This document shows, piece after piece, positions 8,294 through 14,685 of a stretch of DNA of 14,685 bases. This DNA is from an uncultured Alphaproteobacteria bacterium. Its GTDB lineage: Bacteria; Pseudomonadota; Alphaproteobacteria; UBA7887. The position numbers and the translations under genes were made by a program. Numbering within the stretch: the stretch's first letter is position 1; each line of letters starts with the position of its first letter. Where the stretch lies: positions 1-14,685 of the forward strand of contig CAJWOI010000027.1 in assembly GCA_913044255.1 (NCBI GenBank), read 5' to 3'. The notes below the pieces were generated by a model. The model saw only the letters and a program-made list of their open reading frames with translations. It searched no databases and was not told the DNA's origin.

Positions 8294-9514
8294 ATGACTG
8301 GACCTTTATCACATATCCAGGTGTTGGACTTAAGTCGAGTACTCGCCGGACCTTGGGCTTCGCAAAATTTAGCGGATCTCGGTGCGAACGTGATTAAAAT
8401 TGAACGCCCCATCGTTGGCGACGACACACGGAAATGGGGACCTCCTTACCTTAAAGATCGTGACGGCAACGATACAAGTGAAACTGCCTACAACATGGCT
8501 GCCAACCGGAATAAACGATCGGCGACAATTGATCTTTCTAAAGCTGAGGGAGCCTTATTGGTGCGGAAATTGGCTCTTAAGTCAGACATATTAATTGAAA
8601 ATTTTCGTGTTGGCGGCGCCGCGAAATTTAGGCTCGGGTACGATGAACTGGCTGCTGAAAATCCAGGACTAATTTACTGCTCTATCACCGGCTTCGGCCA
8701 GAATGGCCCTTATAAAGACAGGGGTGGTTATGACTTCATCATCCAGGCAATGGGGGGATTGATGAGCATAACCGGTGAACCTGGAGACCAAGGCGGTGGA
8801 CCCCAGAAGGTCGGACTTGCGGTATCCGACTTATTCACCGGTATGTATGCCAGCGTAGCTATACTAGCAGCGCTTACTCACCAAGAACGAACTGGTGAAG
8901 GTCAATATATTGACCTCGCCTTACTAGACTGTACCGCCGCAATATTATCGATGATGGCCACCAGCTATTTTATTAGTGGAAAATCACCTGTTCGTATGGG
9001 GAACGCTCACCCCAATGTAGCCCCATACGGCCTATACGATACGGCAGATGGTAATCTCGTTATAGCCGTCGGGAACGATCCACAGTTTGCGCGACTCTGC
9101 AACGTATTAGGACTATCCAAACTCGCCTCTGATTCGCGTTTCACCAACAATGCAATGAGGCTCGCCAATCGTGTTGCCATGGATGAAATGCTGTGCTCAA
9201 AAATAAAACAGTGGCATACCCCAGATTTGCAAGCCGCCCTAAATGGATCCTCAGTGCCATGCGGAGCTGTGAATTCCATCGGAGAAGTATTTGACGATCC
9301 ACATATAAAACATCGAGGGATCAAAACCACGTTGCAACATCCACTTTCTGAGAAGGTCTCGGTCGCAGGCAGCCCAATTCGTCTATCAAAGACGCCGGTC
9401 AGTTACCGTCTCCCACCGCCTCTTCTTGGCGAACACACGGACGAAGTCCTTTCGGATGAACTAGGCCTCGATGCTGTGGACATAGCTCATCTACGTTCGG
9501 AGCATGTAATCTAA
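8294..9514 (+). CDS. CaiB/BaiF family CoA-transferase, succinyl-CoA:glutarate type
   Basis: A class III CoA-transferase of 406 residues. The start at ATG 8294 is chosen because AGGA (8281-8284) precedes it by nine bases and TGPLSHIQVLDLSRVLAG is the family N-terminus; the frame is open back to 8156, but the added 46 residues are Cys-rich and unlike the family. Seen: catalytic Asp179 in VGLAVSDLFTG, YCSITGFGQNGPY (128-140), GNAHPNVAPY, and the C-terminal SPIRLSKTPVSYR followed by PPLLGEHT. The sequence closely resembles, from memory, the transferases found beside glutaryl-CoA dehydrogenase in proteobacteria and human SUGCT, which move CoA from succinyl-CoA to glutarate in lysine/glutarate breakdown. 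No dehydrogenase gene is adjacent here, so the acceptor is inferred. Family members with other acceptors (formate, mesaconate, carnitine) seem less likely. Confidence 0.88.
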   Translation: MTGPLSHIQVLDLSRVLAGPWASQNLADLGANVIKIERPIVGDDTRKWGPPYLKDRDGNDTSETAYNMAANRNKRSATIDLSKAEGALLVRKLALKSDILIENFRVGGAAKFRLGYDELAAENPGLIYCSITGFGQNGPYKDRGGYDFIIQAMGGLMSITGEPGDQGGGPQKVGLAVSDLFTGMYASVAILAALTHQERTGEGQYIDLALLDCTAAILSMMATSYFISGKSPVRMGNAHPNVAPYGLYDTADGNLVIAVGNDPQFARLCNVLGLSKLASDSRFTNNAMRLANRVAMDEMLCSKIKQWHTPDLQAALNGSSVPCGAVNSIGEVFDDPHIKHRGIKTTLQHPLSEKVSVAGSPIRLSKTPVSYRLPPPLLGEHTDEVLSDELGLDAVDIAHLRSEHVI

Positions 9515-9519
9515 CCTCG

Positions 9520-10185
9520 TTAAACCATGCCTGTAAAACAATCACGTAAAAATCGGCCGCCTATCTCCAAACCTGCCTGATCGATGCCATGACCAAGGTT
9601 GGAACATATATGCCACTGGGCACTAATTGCCGACAAAGCTAAATTTTGGACGGTCTCAAGCATCGCATCTGGCGAGATCAAATCATCGGAGTCTCCATGG
9701 ATTAGTAGCACAGGGGGTCGCGACTTCACTTCATTGGCAGTTGGTTCTGTATCTACCGCACGCCCCGAATAACCAATGACGCCAGCAAGCCGCTGACTTC
9801 GACGAAGGGCTACAAATAGAGCCATCATGGTGCCCTGACTAAAGCCGACCAGCGCTAGTCGGTCGCTACTGAGTCCAGTGCGCAATAGCTGCGCATCGAT
9901 GAATTGATTGAGAATCGGCGCCGTTTCCCGGGCACCTGTTTGCAGTTTCTCAGGTGCAAAATCACGAATACTAAACCACTGGCGTCCCCGCGGGGCCATG
10001 TCATATCTATATGGCGCATCCGGTGAAATAAATTCCGTGTCGGGCAGCAGTTTAGCCCAGTGCGGTGCCAAACCAATTAAGTCATTTCCGTCGGCGCCAA
10101 CACCATGTAAGAGGATAACCAATCTCTGTGGCGAGGCACCATTGGCCGGTGGATGCCGGGGGCCACTCAAGTCAGGAAGGGCCAT
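9520..10185 (-). CDS. Alpha/beta-hydrolase, phospholipase/carboxylesterase family
   Basis: A 221-residue cytosolic serine esterase of the acyl-protein-thioesterase-like carboxylesterase family (Pfam Abhydrolase_2). Seen: the oxyanion loop LLHGVGADGNDLIGLAPHW (25-43), the family block ISPDAPYR, nucleophile Ser116 in GFSQG, acid Asp167 in HGDSDD, and His199 in LGHGID. These form a complete catalytic triad at standard spacing. There is no signal peptide. Members hydrolyse short-chain esters; the natural substrate cannot be read from sequence. The stop lies 5 bases from that of the convergent CoA-transferase. The ATG at 10185 overlaps the end of a 29-codon open frame (10167-10256) that might be a leader or small membrane protein. 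The first 18 residues are Pro-rich and poorly conserved. Confidence 0.9.
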   Translation of the reverse strand: MALPDLSGPRHPPANGASPQRLVILLHGVGADGNDLIGLAPHWAKLLPDTEFISPDAPYRYDMAPRGRQWFSIRDFAPEKLQTGARETAPILNQFIDAQLLRTGLSSDRLALVGFSQGTMMALFVALRRSQRLAGVIGYSGRAVDTEPTANEVKSRPPVLLIHGDSDDLISPDAMLETVQNLALSAISAQWHICSNLGHGIDQAGLEIGGRFLRDCFTGMV

Positions 10186-10256
10186 TTAATCTTTGCCAGT
10201 GTAGTCTCTATTATTAATACAAATGAAGCTATCAGCACACCCGCAATAAACAACAT
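10167..10256 (-). CDS. Possible 29-residue membrane peptide overlapping the esterase start
   Basis: A short open frame begins at ATG 10256, right after an in-frame TAA, and ends at TGA 10167-10169, overlapping the esterase start by 19 bases. It encodes a hydrophobic stretch (FIAGVLIASFVLIIETTLA) followed by basic KIK and WPFLT, which resembles a single-span small membrane protein. There is no convincing Shine-Dalgarno (AAAGATAAATC lies upstream), and AT-rich intergenic DNA readily gives hydrophobic frames by chance. I do not recognise it. It occupies most of the 106-base divergent gap between the esterase and gluQ. Confidence 0.22.
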   Translation of the reverse strand: MLFIAGVLIASFVLIIETTLAKIKWPFLT

Positions 10257-10291
10257 GATTTATCTTTTGGCCACACCATAACCAGCCCGAC

Positions 10292-11149
10292 ATGACCCAA
10301 CCACGGACAGCACTCCAAGTCGTCACCCGATTCGCTCCTAGCCCAACTGGGTATATGCATTTGGGCCATGCTTACGCCGCGATCTTCGCCTGGAATGCAG
10401 CACGTGAGCGCAATGGGCGTTTTTTGCTGCGTATTGAAGATATTGACCGAGACCGGTGCCGACCTGAATTCGAGGACGCAATCTTTGAGGACCTACACTG
10501 GCTTGGTCTGGACTGGGCCGGACAGCCCCGTCGCCAGTCCGACAACATGTCCGATTACAAACGCGCACTAAATAAACTGCATGCACTTGATTTATTGTAT
10601 CCCTGCTTTTGCACTCGAAAGGAAATACAAGCCGAAATTTCTAATGCTGACGCAGCACCCCACAATACTGATGGTCCAATCTACCCCGGAATTTGCCGAA
10701 CGTTGACGCCTAAGGAGCGAGACGTACGCCTGTCAAGCGGCGTGCCATACGCCCTTCGATTGGACATGACTAAAGCGCATGCGATCACCGGACCGTTGAC
10801 TTGGAACGATCGAGAACAAGGAATAAACAATGCGGATGCCGCTGCCGGGGATGTCGTCCTGGCCCGAAAAGACGTTCCAACAAGTTATCATTTAGCCGTG
10901 ACGCTCGATGATCATCGCCAACGAGTTACTCTAGTGACTCGAGGAATGGATCTCTTTCACTCCAGCAGCGTGCATCGGCTGTTGCAAAGTCTGTTGGGCC
11001 TTAACATACCCGAGTGGCAACACCATAAATTAATAATGAGCAAAGATGGAAGACGACTATCTAAGCGAGGTCGAGCGCTTACTATTAGCGCGCTACGCCG
11101 AGCTGGAGAGAGCCCGGCAAGTGTTCGCTCCATGGTGGGTTTTGATTAA
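10292..11149 (+). CDS. gluQ: Glutamyl-queuosine tRNA(Asp) synthetase (GluQRS)
   Basis: A truncated paralogue of glutamyl-tRNA synthetase (285 residues, no anticodon-binding domain) that activates glutamate and attaches it to queuosine-34 of tRNA-Asp. Seen: FAPSPTGYMHLGHA with the HIGH-type motif at 23-26, the LRIEDIDRDR block (46-55) of glutamate-specific class I synthetases, and zinc-site residues C105, C107, Y131 and C135, which match the E. coli YadB set C101/C103/Y115/C119. The KMSKS-type loop is KDGRRLSKR (251-259). The length fits GluQRS and rules out full GltX. No clear ribosome-binding site precedes the ATG. The gene is divergent from the esterase and 117 bases before the dehydrogenase gene. 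It implies that the organism makes or salvages queuosine. Confidence 0.94.
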   Translation: MTQPRTALQVVTRFAPSPTGYMHLGHAYAAIFAWNAARERNGRFLLRIEDIDRDRCRPEFEDAIFEDLHWLGLDWAGQPRRQSDNMSDYKRALNKLHALDLLYPCFCTRKEIQAEISNADAAPHNTDGPIYPGICRTLTPKERDVRLSSGVPYALRLDMTKAHAITGPLTWNDREQGINNADAAAGDVVLARKDVPTSYHLAVTLDDHRQRVTLVTRGMDLFHSSSVHRLLQSLLGLNIPEWQHHKLIMSKDGRRLSKRGRALTISALRRAGESPASVRSMVGFD

Positions 11150-11266
11150 TTACAGACCAAGCCAAAACGCGTGGCACAGGCCGCTACGAGAAAAATTAAT
11201 GATTAAGACAGTTGAATTTTTTTGGGAAAAACCTAGCTTTCCACAAAGCAAGCGAGTTGGAATCGT

Positions 11267-12973
11267 ATGATTAAGCAGGACACTACCGAGGCGTCAAATA
11301 TTTCTGTGCGTTCAAAAAAAACCAACAACCTATTAACAAGCTGCCGGGCCGCTCTGGAAACTGCGCAACAGCTTGAGAACCAAGCCCGCGAGTGCGCAGT
11401 AAAATCAGTGATGCATGAAGGCCAACTCGATAACAGGTTGGCTGTAGCAAATCAGTTTTCGTTGCACGGATACGCCTGGCTCGCAACTTATATTGAGGCG
11501 CTGCATCAATTACTTAAATGGGCCGAGCGCTTAGAAACAGTGGGTATTTTGGGTGAACTGGAAGAATTGATTTTAAGGTTTGGATTTGGCGAATATCTGG
11601 GACAAATCAATGGTGGCATCACAATGAGTCAGGTAGAGACTGTCCGACTATCTGACCTTGGAATTGACGAAGAGGCCGAACACGCTTTTAGAACAACTGA
11701 GGTCACTCGATTGATTCGAGACGGCAATAATCCGCAAACTCGCCAAGCGATCGCCAATCTAATCGTAGATGGTCACTTCGGTGCATTAGGATTGGAAGAC
11801 GTGGACTTGCAGTTGATCCGAAATCAATTCCAAAAGTTTTCAAATAAAAGGATCGCACCTTTTGCGCAGTCCTGGCACAAAGCCGATAACTTAATTCCGG
11901 ATGAAGTGATCGCTGAGATGGCGGAACTCGGCGTATTTGGGCTCACAGTTCCACAAAAATGGGGTGGATCCGAATCCGGAAAGATCGCAATGTGCCTGGT
12001 TACCGAGGAACTTTGCCGAGGTTATCTCGGCGTTGGATCGCTCGCAACACGAACGGAGATTGCGGCGGATCTTATTCGTGAACACGGCACTGAATCACAG
12101 AAACAGCGATGGCTTTCTGACTTAGCCAAAGGCGAAGTGTTGCCCACCGCAATGTTTACGGAGCCCAACGTTGGCTCCGACCTGGCTTCAGTAAGCACCC
12201 GGGCAAGTCATTCGGGCGATGTCTATAAAATCAACGGGTCCAAAACTTGGTCAACCCACGCAGCACGCGCGGATCTGATGACGATGCTGGTACGAACCGA
12301 TCCCAACCAACCGGGACACCGCGGGGTCAGCATACTACTAGCGCCAAAGCCACGAGGAACAGATGCCGAACCATTTCCCGCGCCCGGTATGCGAGGCACC
12401 GAAATTAAGGTACTGGGCTATCGAGGCATGAAAGAATACGAGATCGGATTTGATGACTTTGAAGTTCCCGATGATTGTTTGCTTGGTAAAATTGAAGGAC
12501 AAGGGTTTAAACAGCTGATGAGTGGCATGGAAACTGCCCGAATCCAAACAGCTGCTCGTTCCATCGGCGTTGCCCAGAACGCGCTTGAACTTGGGCTCAA
12601 CTATGCTTCAGAGCGCCAACAGTTTGGGCGATCCATCTACGATTTTCCGAGAATATCGGGCAAACTCGCTTTCATGACTGTAGAAATCATGATGGCGCGT
12701 CAATTGACTTGGGCAGCGGCTCGCGAGAAAGACGGAGGACGCCGCTGCGATCTCGAAGCGGGAATGGCAAAACTTCTTGCGGCCCGTATCGCGTGGTCGT
12801 CAGCAGACAACGCGATGCAGATTCATGGAGGGAATGGTTACGCGGAAGAATATCCCATCAGTCGAGTGCTGTTAGACTCGCGCATCTTAAATGTGTTTGA
12901 GGGAACGGGCGAGATACAGGCGGAGATAATTGCGCGGAGACTGTTAGAGAGCAACCGAGCTCCGGCACGTTGA
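11267..12973 (+). CDS. mcd: (2S)-methylsuccinyl-CoA dehydrogenase, long-form acyl-CoA dehydrogenase
   Basis: Predicted to oxidise (2S)-methylsuccinyl-CoA to mesaconyl-CoA in the ethylmalonyl-CoA pathway, giving electrons to ETF. The 568-residue length is about 170-190 more than an ordinary acyl-CoA dehydrogenase (about 380). The extra N-terminal helical part (residues 1 to about 180) is a hallmark of Mcd. The core follows: FAD/substrate block MFTEPNVGSDLAS from M296, KTWSTHAARADLM, ASERQQFGRSIYDFP, IHGGNGYAEEYPISR, and catalytic base Glu545 in NVFEGTGEI, aligned with Glu376 of medium-chain dehydrogenase. The start at ATG 11267 has only a weak GAGTTGGA upstream, and starts a few codons away are possible. 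ETF genes lie about 730 bases downstream, which fits the electron route. The other pathway genes (ccr, ecm, mch, mcl) are not in the window, so the specific substrate rests on the long-form architecture and my recall of the family. Confidence 0.87.
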   Translation: MIKQDTTEASNISVRSKKTNNLLTSCRAALETAQQLENQARECAVKSVMHEGQLDNRLAVANQFSLHGYAWLATYIEALHQLLKWAERLETVGILGELEELILRFGFGEYLGQINGGITMSQVETVRLSDLGIDEEAEHAFRTTEVTRLIRDGNNPQTRQAIANLIVDGHFGALGLEDVDLQLIRNQFQKFSNKRIAPFAQSWHKADNLIPDEVIAEMAELGVFGLTVPQKWGGSESGKIAMCLVTEELCRGYLGVGSLATRTEIAADLIREHGTESQKQRWLSDLAKGEVLPTAMFTEPNVGSDLASVSTRASHSGDVYKINGSKTWSTHAARADLMTMLVRTDPNQPGHRGVSILLAPKPRGTDAEPFPAPGMRGTEIKVLGYRGMKEYEIGFDDFEVPDDCLLGKIEGQGFKQLMSGMETARIQTAARSIGVAQNALELGLNYASERQQFGRSIYDFPRISGKLAFMTVEIMMARQLTWAAAREKDGGRRCDLEAGMAKLLAARIAWSSADNAMQIHGGNGYAEEYPISRVLLDSRILNVFEGTGEIQAEIIARRLLESNRAPAR

Positions 12974-13348
12974 TACTCGTAAAATATTCCATAATCGATT
13001 TTCGCTTCAGATGCCGCCAAATCGGATACGTATTTCTGGGAAGTCAAGGTGCGAAAGTGAAAGAGCGGAACTGAGGAATATTGGAGGACGAAAATAGCAG
13101 CCACACAGACGGGTCACCACGAGAAGATCTAGTCTCTCACCCTCCGAACAAATTTATTTGGCCAGAAACTTTCCGAGCACCTCAATATTAAAATCCCTAG
13201 ATTATCTATGTCACTTAACCGAACACTTATTCGGCAAGGAAAAACACGTAGCCGGAGCAAATATAATTGGAAAGTGGCTCGGATATCATGTAGGGAAAAG
13301 ACGCTTTATAATCACTTTTGTTCTACATAAGCACAAAAAGAAACCATA
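12974..13348 (+). other. 375-base intergenic stretch, no credible gene
   Basis: Between mcd and the HIG1-type gene I see no coding frame with recognisable content. A TTG-started 63-codon frame (13158-13349) is low-complexity, basic and AT-rich, and is most likely chance. Two small hairpins can be drawn: CCGAA-CACTTA-TTCGG (13219-13234) and a bulged CC(G)GAGC/GCTCGG pair (13252-13282). Neither is followed by a T run, so no intrinsic terminator for mcd is evident. The gap probably holds the leader and promoter of the downstream gene. Confidence 0.5.
13307..13312 (+). promoter_or_regulatory. Possible -10 element before the HIG1-type gene
   Basis: A perfect TATAAT stands 36 bases before the GTG at 13349, a distance that would give a short leader of about 30 bases. 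The sequence 17 bases upstream (TATCAT) is a poor -35. A second TATAAT at 13262-13267 is further away and also lacks a -35. Confidence 0.22.
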
Positions 13349-13555
13349 GTGGAAGCTTTCCGAGCCGTTTTCCCGATGCTAATCGCAATCGCTTTATTGG
13401 CAGTACTGGCAGTTTTGGCGGTCGGCGTTATTGCAATGATTCGAGGCGGGGAATTTAACCGGCTTTACGGCAACAAATTGATGCGCCTGCGTGTTCTATT
13501 TCAAGCGCTAGCAATACTCCTGATTGTGCTATTTGTGGTATTATTCCAAACTTAG
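13349..13555 (+). CDS. HIG1-domain (twin transmembrane helix) small protein
   Basis: A 68-residue inner-membrane protein with two hydrophobic helices (about residues 9-32 and 48-66) joined by a short basic loop, RGGEFNRLYGNKLMRLRVLFQ (31-51). This layout and the NKLMRLRVLFQ motif mark the bacterial branch of the hypoxia-induced HIG1 family, whose mitochondrial members associate with cytochrome oxidase and respiratory supercomplexes. The function of the bacterial proteins is largely unproven. Two starts are possible: GTG 13349, or the in-frame ATG 13376 (residue 10), which sits at the edge of the first helix. Neither has a strong Shine-Dalgarno. I keep GTG because it gives a more typical N-terminal tail. 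In related genomes, as I recall, a cobalamin adenosyltransferase gene often lies between this gene and etfB; here only 148 bases separate them. Confidence 0.83.
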   Translation: MEAFRAVFPMLIAIALLAVLAVLAVGVIAMIRGGEFNRLYGNKLMRLRVLFQALAILLIVLFVVLFQT

Positions 13556-13572
13556 AGTCTGCTTTTATATTA

Positions 13573-13614
13573 ACTGAGACCAACGCATAATTCATGACGT
13601 TGACTCAGACCAAC
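13573..13614 (+). repeat. Direct repeat ACT(G/C)AGACCAAC, 30-bp period, before etfB
   Basis: ACTGAGACCAAC (13573-13584) recurs as ACTCAGACCAAC (13603-13614), with 11 of 12 bases matching and starts exactly 30 bases apart, close to three helical turns. Both lie in the 148-base gap between the HIG1-type gene and etfB, 90-130 bases before the etfB ATG. Same-face spacing is typical of tandem operator sites, but no regulator can be named. A CTGATA (13614-13619) and TATCAG (13643-13648) inverted pair follows directly. The repeat is seen directly; its function is inferred. Confidence 0.5.
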
Positions 13615-13703
13615 TGATATGACAGTGCAAGATAATCACATCTATCAGCGGTAATCCGGGAATCGGACTGGGTTTTACGTGTTTTATCGGAAGAGGTTTT
13701 TCA

Positions 13704-14453
13704 ATGAAGGTGCTAGTCGCAGTCAAACGTGTCATCGATTACAACGTCAAGATCAGGGTCAAAACAGATGGGTCCGGGATTGAAACAAGCAATGTCAAGA
13801 TGTCAATGAACCCGTTTGATGAAATCGCAGTCGAGGAAGCCATTCGCCTAAAAGAGGCTGGAAGAGTCAATGAAATAGTAGTGGTCTCAATGGGTGCCCA
13901 ACAATGCCAAGAGACACTGCGAACAGCTTTCGCAATGGGGGCTGATCGCGGTATTCACGTGCTCACCGAGGAGACGCTCGAACCACTTGCGGTATCAAAA
14001 CTTCTGAAGGAAATTGTCCAGATAGAAAACCCCGATTTAGTGGTCTTAGGGAAACAGGCAATAGATGATGACAGCAACCAGTGTGCCCAGATCCTTGCTG
14101 GTCTATTAGACTGGGGCCAGGGCACTTTTGCCTCCAAACTTGACCTCGTCGACGGCAAAATAGAAGTCACACGTGAAGTAGATGGAGGACTGGAAACGCT
14201 TTGGCTTGCCATGCCTGCCATCATCTCGACCGATCTTCGCCTAAATGAACCCCGTTATGCTTCCTTACCCAACATCATGAAGGCAAAGAAAAAACCCATC
14301 GAGCAGAAAACCCCCGAAGATTACGGCGTTGATATCACTCCACGCCTCAACATACTGAAGGTAGAAAATCCACCCTCGCGCACCGCCGGAATAAAGGTGG
14401 CGAATGTCAATGAATTAGTCACTAAATTACGTGATGAAGCAGGAGTGATATGA
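13704..14453 (+). CDS. etfB: Electron transfer flavoprotein, beta subunit
   Basis: The beta subunit of the soluble heterodimer that takes electrons from acyl-CoA dehydrogenases and passes them to ETF-ubiquinone oxidoreductase. It has 249 residues, the normal length. Seen: the N-terminal MKVLVAVKRVIDYNVKIRVK block, MNPFDEIAVEEAIRLKE, the nucleotide-binding LGKQAIDDDSNQ region near residue 112, and the recognition loop PRYASLPNIMKAKKK (183-197). In that loop L188 corresponds to the leucine anchor that docks into dehydrogenases, and the lysine-rich end follows it. GGAAGAGG (13689-13696) lies seven bases before the ATG, a good ribosome-binding site. The stop overlaps the etfA start region, so etfBA is an operon. 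Nearby mcd encodes a likely client. Confidence 0.97.
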   Translation: MKVLVAVKRVIDYNVKIRVKTDGSGIETSNVKMSMNPFDEIAVEEAIRLKEAGRVNEIVVVSMGAQQCQETLRTAFAMGADRGIHVLTEETLEPLAVSKLLKEIVQIENPDLVVLGKQAIDDDSNQCAQILAGLLDWGQGTFASKLDLVDGKIEVTREVDGGLETLWLAMPAIISTDLRLNEPRYASLPNIMKAKKKPIEQKTPEDYGVDITPRLNILKVENPPSRTAGIKVANVNELVTKLRDEAGVI

Positions 14454-14685
14454 TGACCAGTCTGATCATCGCTGAACATGATAATGTTGAAATCAAGCCC
14501 TCTACCTTAAACACCGTAACCGCTGCCACCGCCTTAGGGGACAGTGCTGACCTCCTAGTTGCAGGCAAGGATTGTGGGGCGGTCGCAGAACACGGTGCCA
14601 AGATTTCAGGCATCACACGCGTGTGGCTGATTGATGAACCAGAATATGAACACCAACTGGCGGAGCGTATGGCTCCTTTAATTGC
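14453..14685 (+). CDS. etfA: Electron transfer flavoprotein, alpha subunit, 3'-truncated by window edge
   Basis: The FAD-binding partner of EtfB. Only the first 77 codons of about 310 are inside the window. The visible N-terminal domain shows the family sequence LIIAEHDN, KPSTLNTVTAA and the DLLVAGKDCGAVAEHGAKI block, all standard for alphaproteobacterial EtfA. Two adjacent ATG codons occur at 14450 and 14453. AGGAG (14441-14445) is four bases from the first and seven from the second, so 14453 is the better start; its first base is the last base of the etfB TGA. The FAD-binding C-terminal domain lies outside the window. Confidence 0.93.
   Translation, partial: MTSLIIAEHDNVEIKPSTLNTVTAATALGDSADLLVAGKDCGAVAEHGAKISGITRVWLIDEPEYEHQLAERMAPLI

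Noticed and set aside
11170..11195. Sigma54-like TGGCAC...GC upstream of mcd
   Set aside because: Only eight bases separate GG from GC instead of the required ten, and the TTGC element is missing.
11046..11270. 74-codon plus-strand frame bridging gluQ and mcd
   Set aside because: More than half lies inside gluQ in another frame and its composition mirrors that overlap. It has no recognisable motif or ribosome-binding site.
12838..13104. 88-codon minus-strand frame over the mcd 3' end
   Set aside because: It overlaps conserved mcd coding sequence in antisense and has no recognisable domain.
13219..13234. Hairpin CCGAA-CACTTA-TTCGG as a terminator
   Set aside because: The stem is only five base pairs and no T run follows on either strand.
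13158..13349. 63-codon TTG-started frame whose TAG overlaps the GTG of the HIG1-type gene by one base
   Set aside because: The one-base overlap is tempting as translational coupling, but the start is TTG without a Shine-Dalgarno, and the sequence is AT-driven, basic and unlike any family I know.

Overview
The window looks like a stretch of core genome from an alphaproteobacterium, probably an uncultured, aerobic, ubiquinone-using lineage of moderate GC (about half GC by eye, not computed). The main clues are a yqaA-dsbB-coq7 cluster, a long-form methylsuccinyl-CoA dehydrogenase, a bacterial HIG1-type twin-membrane-helix protein just before etfBA, GluQRS, and a small HNH protein of a type common in that class. 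No phage, transposon, CRISPR array, plasmid or defence gene is visible. Both ends cut through genes: gltB on the left and etfA on the right.

Layout. Bases 1-5427 hold the 3' seven-eighths of gltB and all of gltD (NADPH glutamate synthase, ammonia assimilation). A tRNA-Leu(CAA) gene follows on the minus strand, tail to tail with gltD. Bases 5751-7475 are a tight plus-strand run: a YqaA/DedA-type membrane protein, DsbB, and Coq7. Converging on it is the HNH-endonuclease-like gene (7507-8064, minus). From its divergent upstream region starts a CaiB/BaiF CoA-transferase of the succinyl-CoA:glutarate type (8294-9514). This converges with a small serine carboxylesterase (9520-10185, minus), which is itself divergent from gluQ (10292-11149). 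Then come the methylsuccinyl-CoA dehydrogenase gene (11267-12973), a 375-base stretch with no credible gene, a 68-residue HIG1-type protein (13349-13555), etfB (13704-14453) and the start of etfA.

How the parts connect. The right half concerns acyl-CoA oxidation. Methylsuccinyl-CoA dehydrogenase (ethylmalonyl-CoA pathway) hands electrons to ETF, encoded beside it, and ETF passes them via ETF-ubiquinone oxidoreductase to ubiquinone. The CoA-transferase probably makes glutaryl-CoA, whose dehydrogenase also uses ETF, although that dehydrogenase is not in the window. In the middle, Coq7 makes ubiquinone and DsbB discharges electrons onto it, so several neighbours meet at the quinone pool. This link is an inference from known families.

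I found no convincing new biological system. The items most worth checking are the unusual, eukaryote/plant-like type of glutamate synthase, a direct repeat with a 30-bp period in front of etfB, a possible 29-residue membrane peptide overlapping the esterase start, and tail-to-tail gene ends (one against a tRNA) with no room for a terminator.
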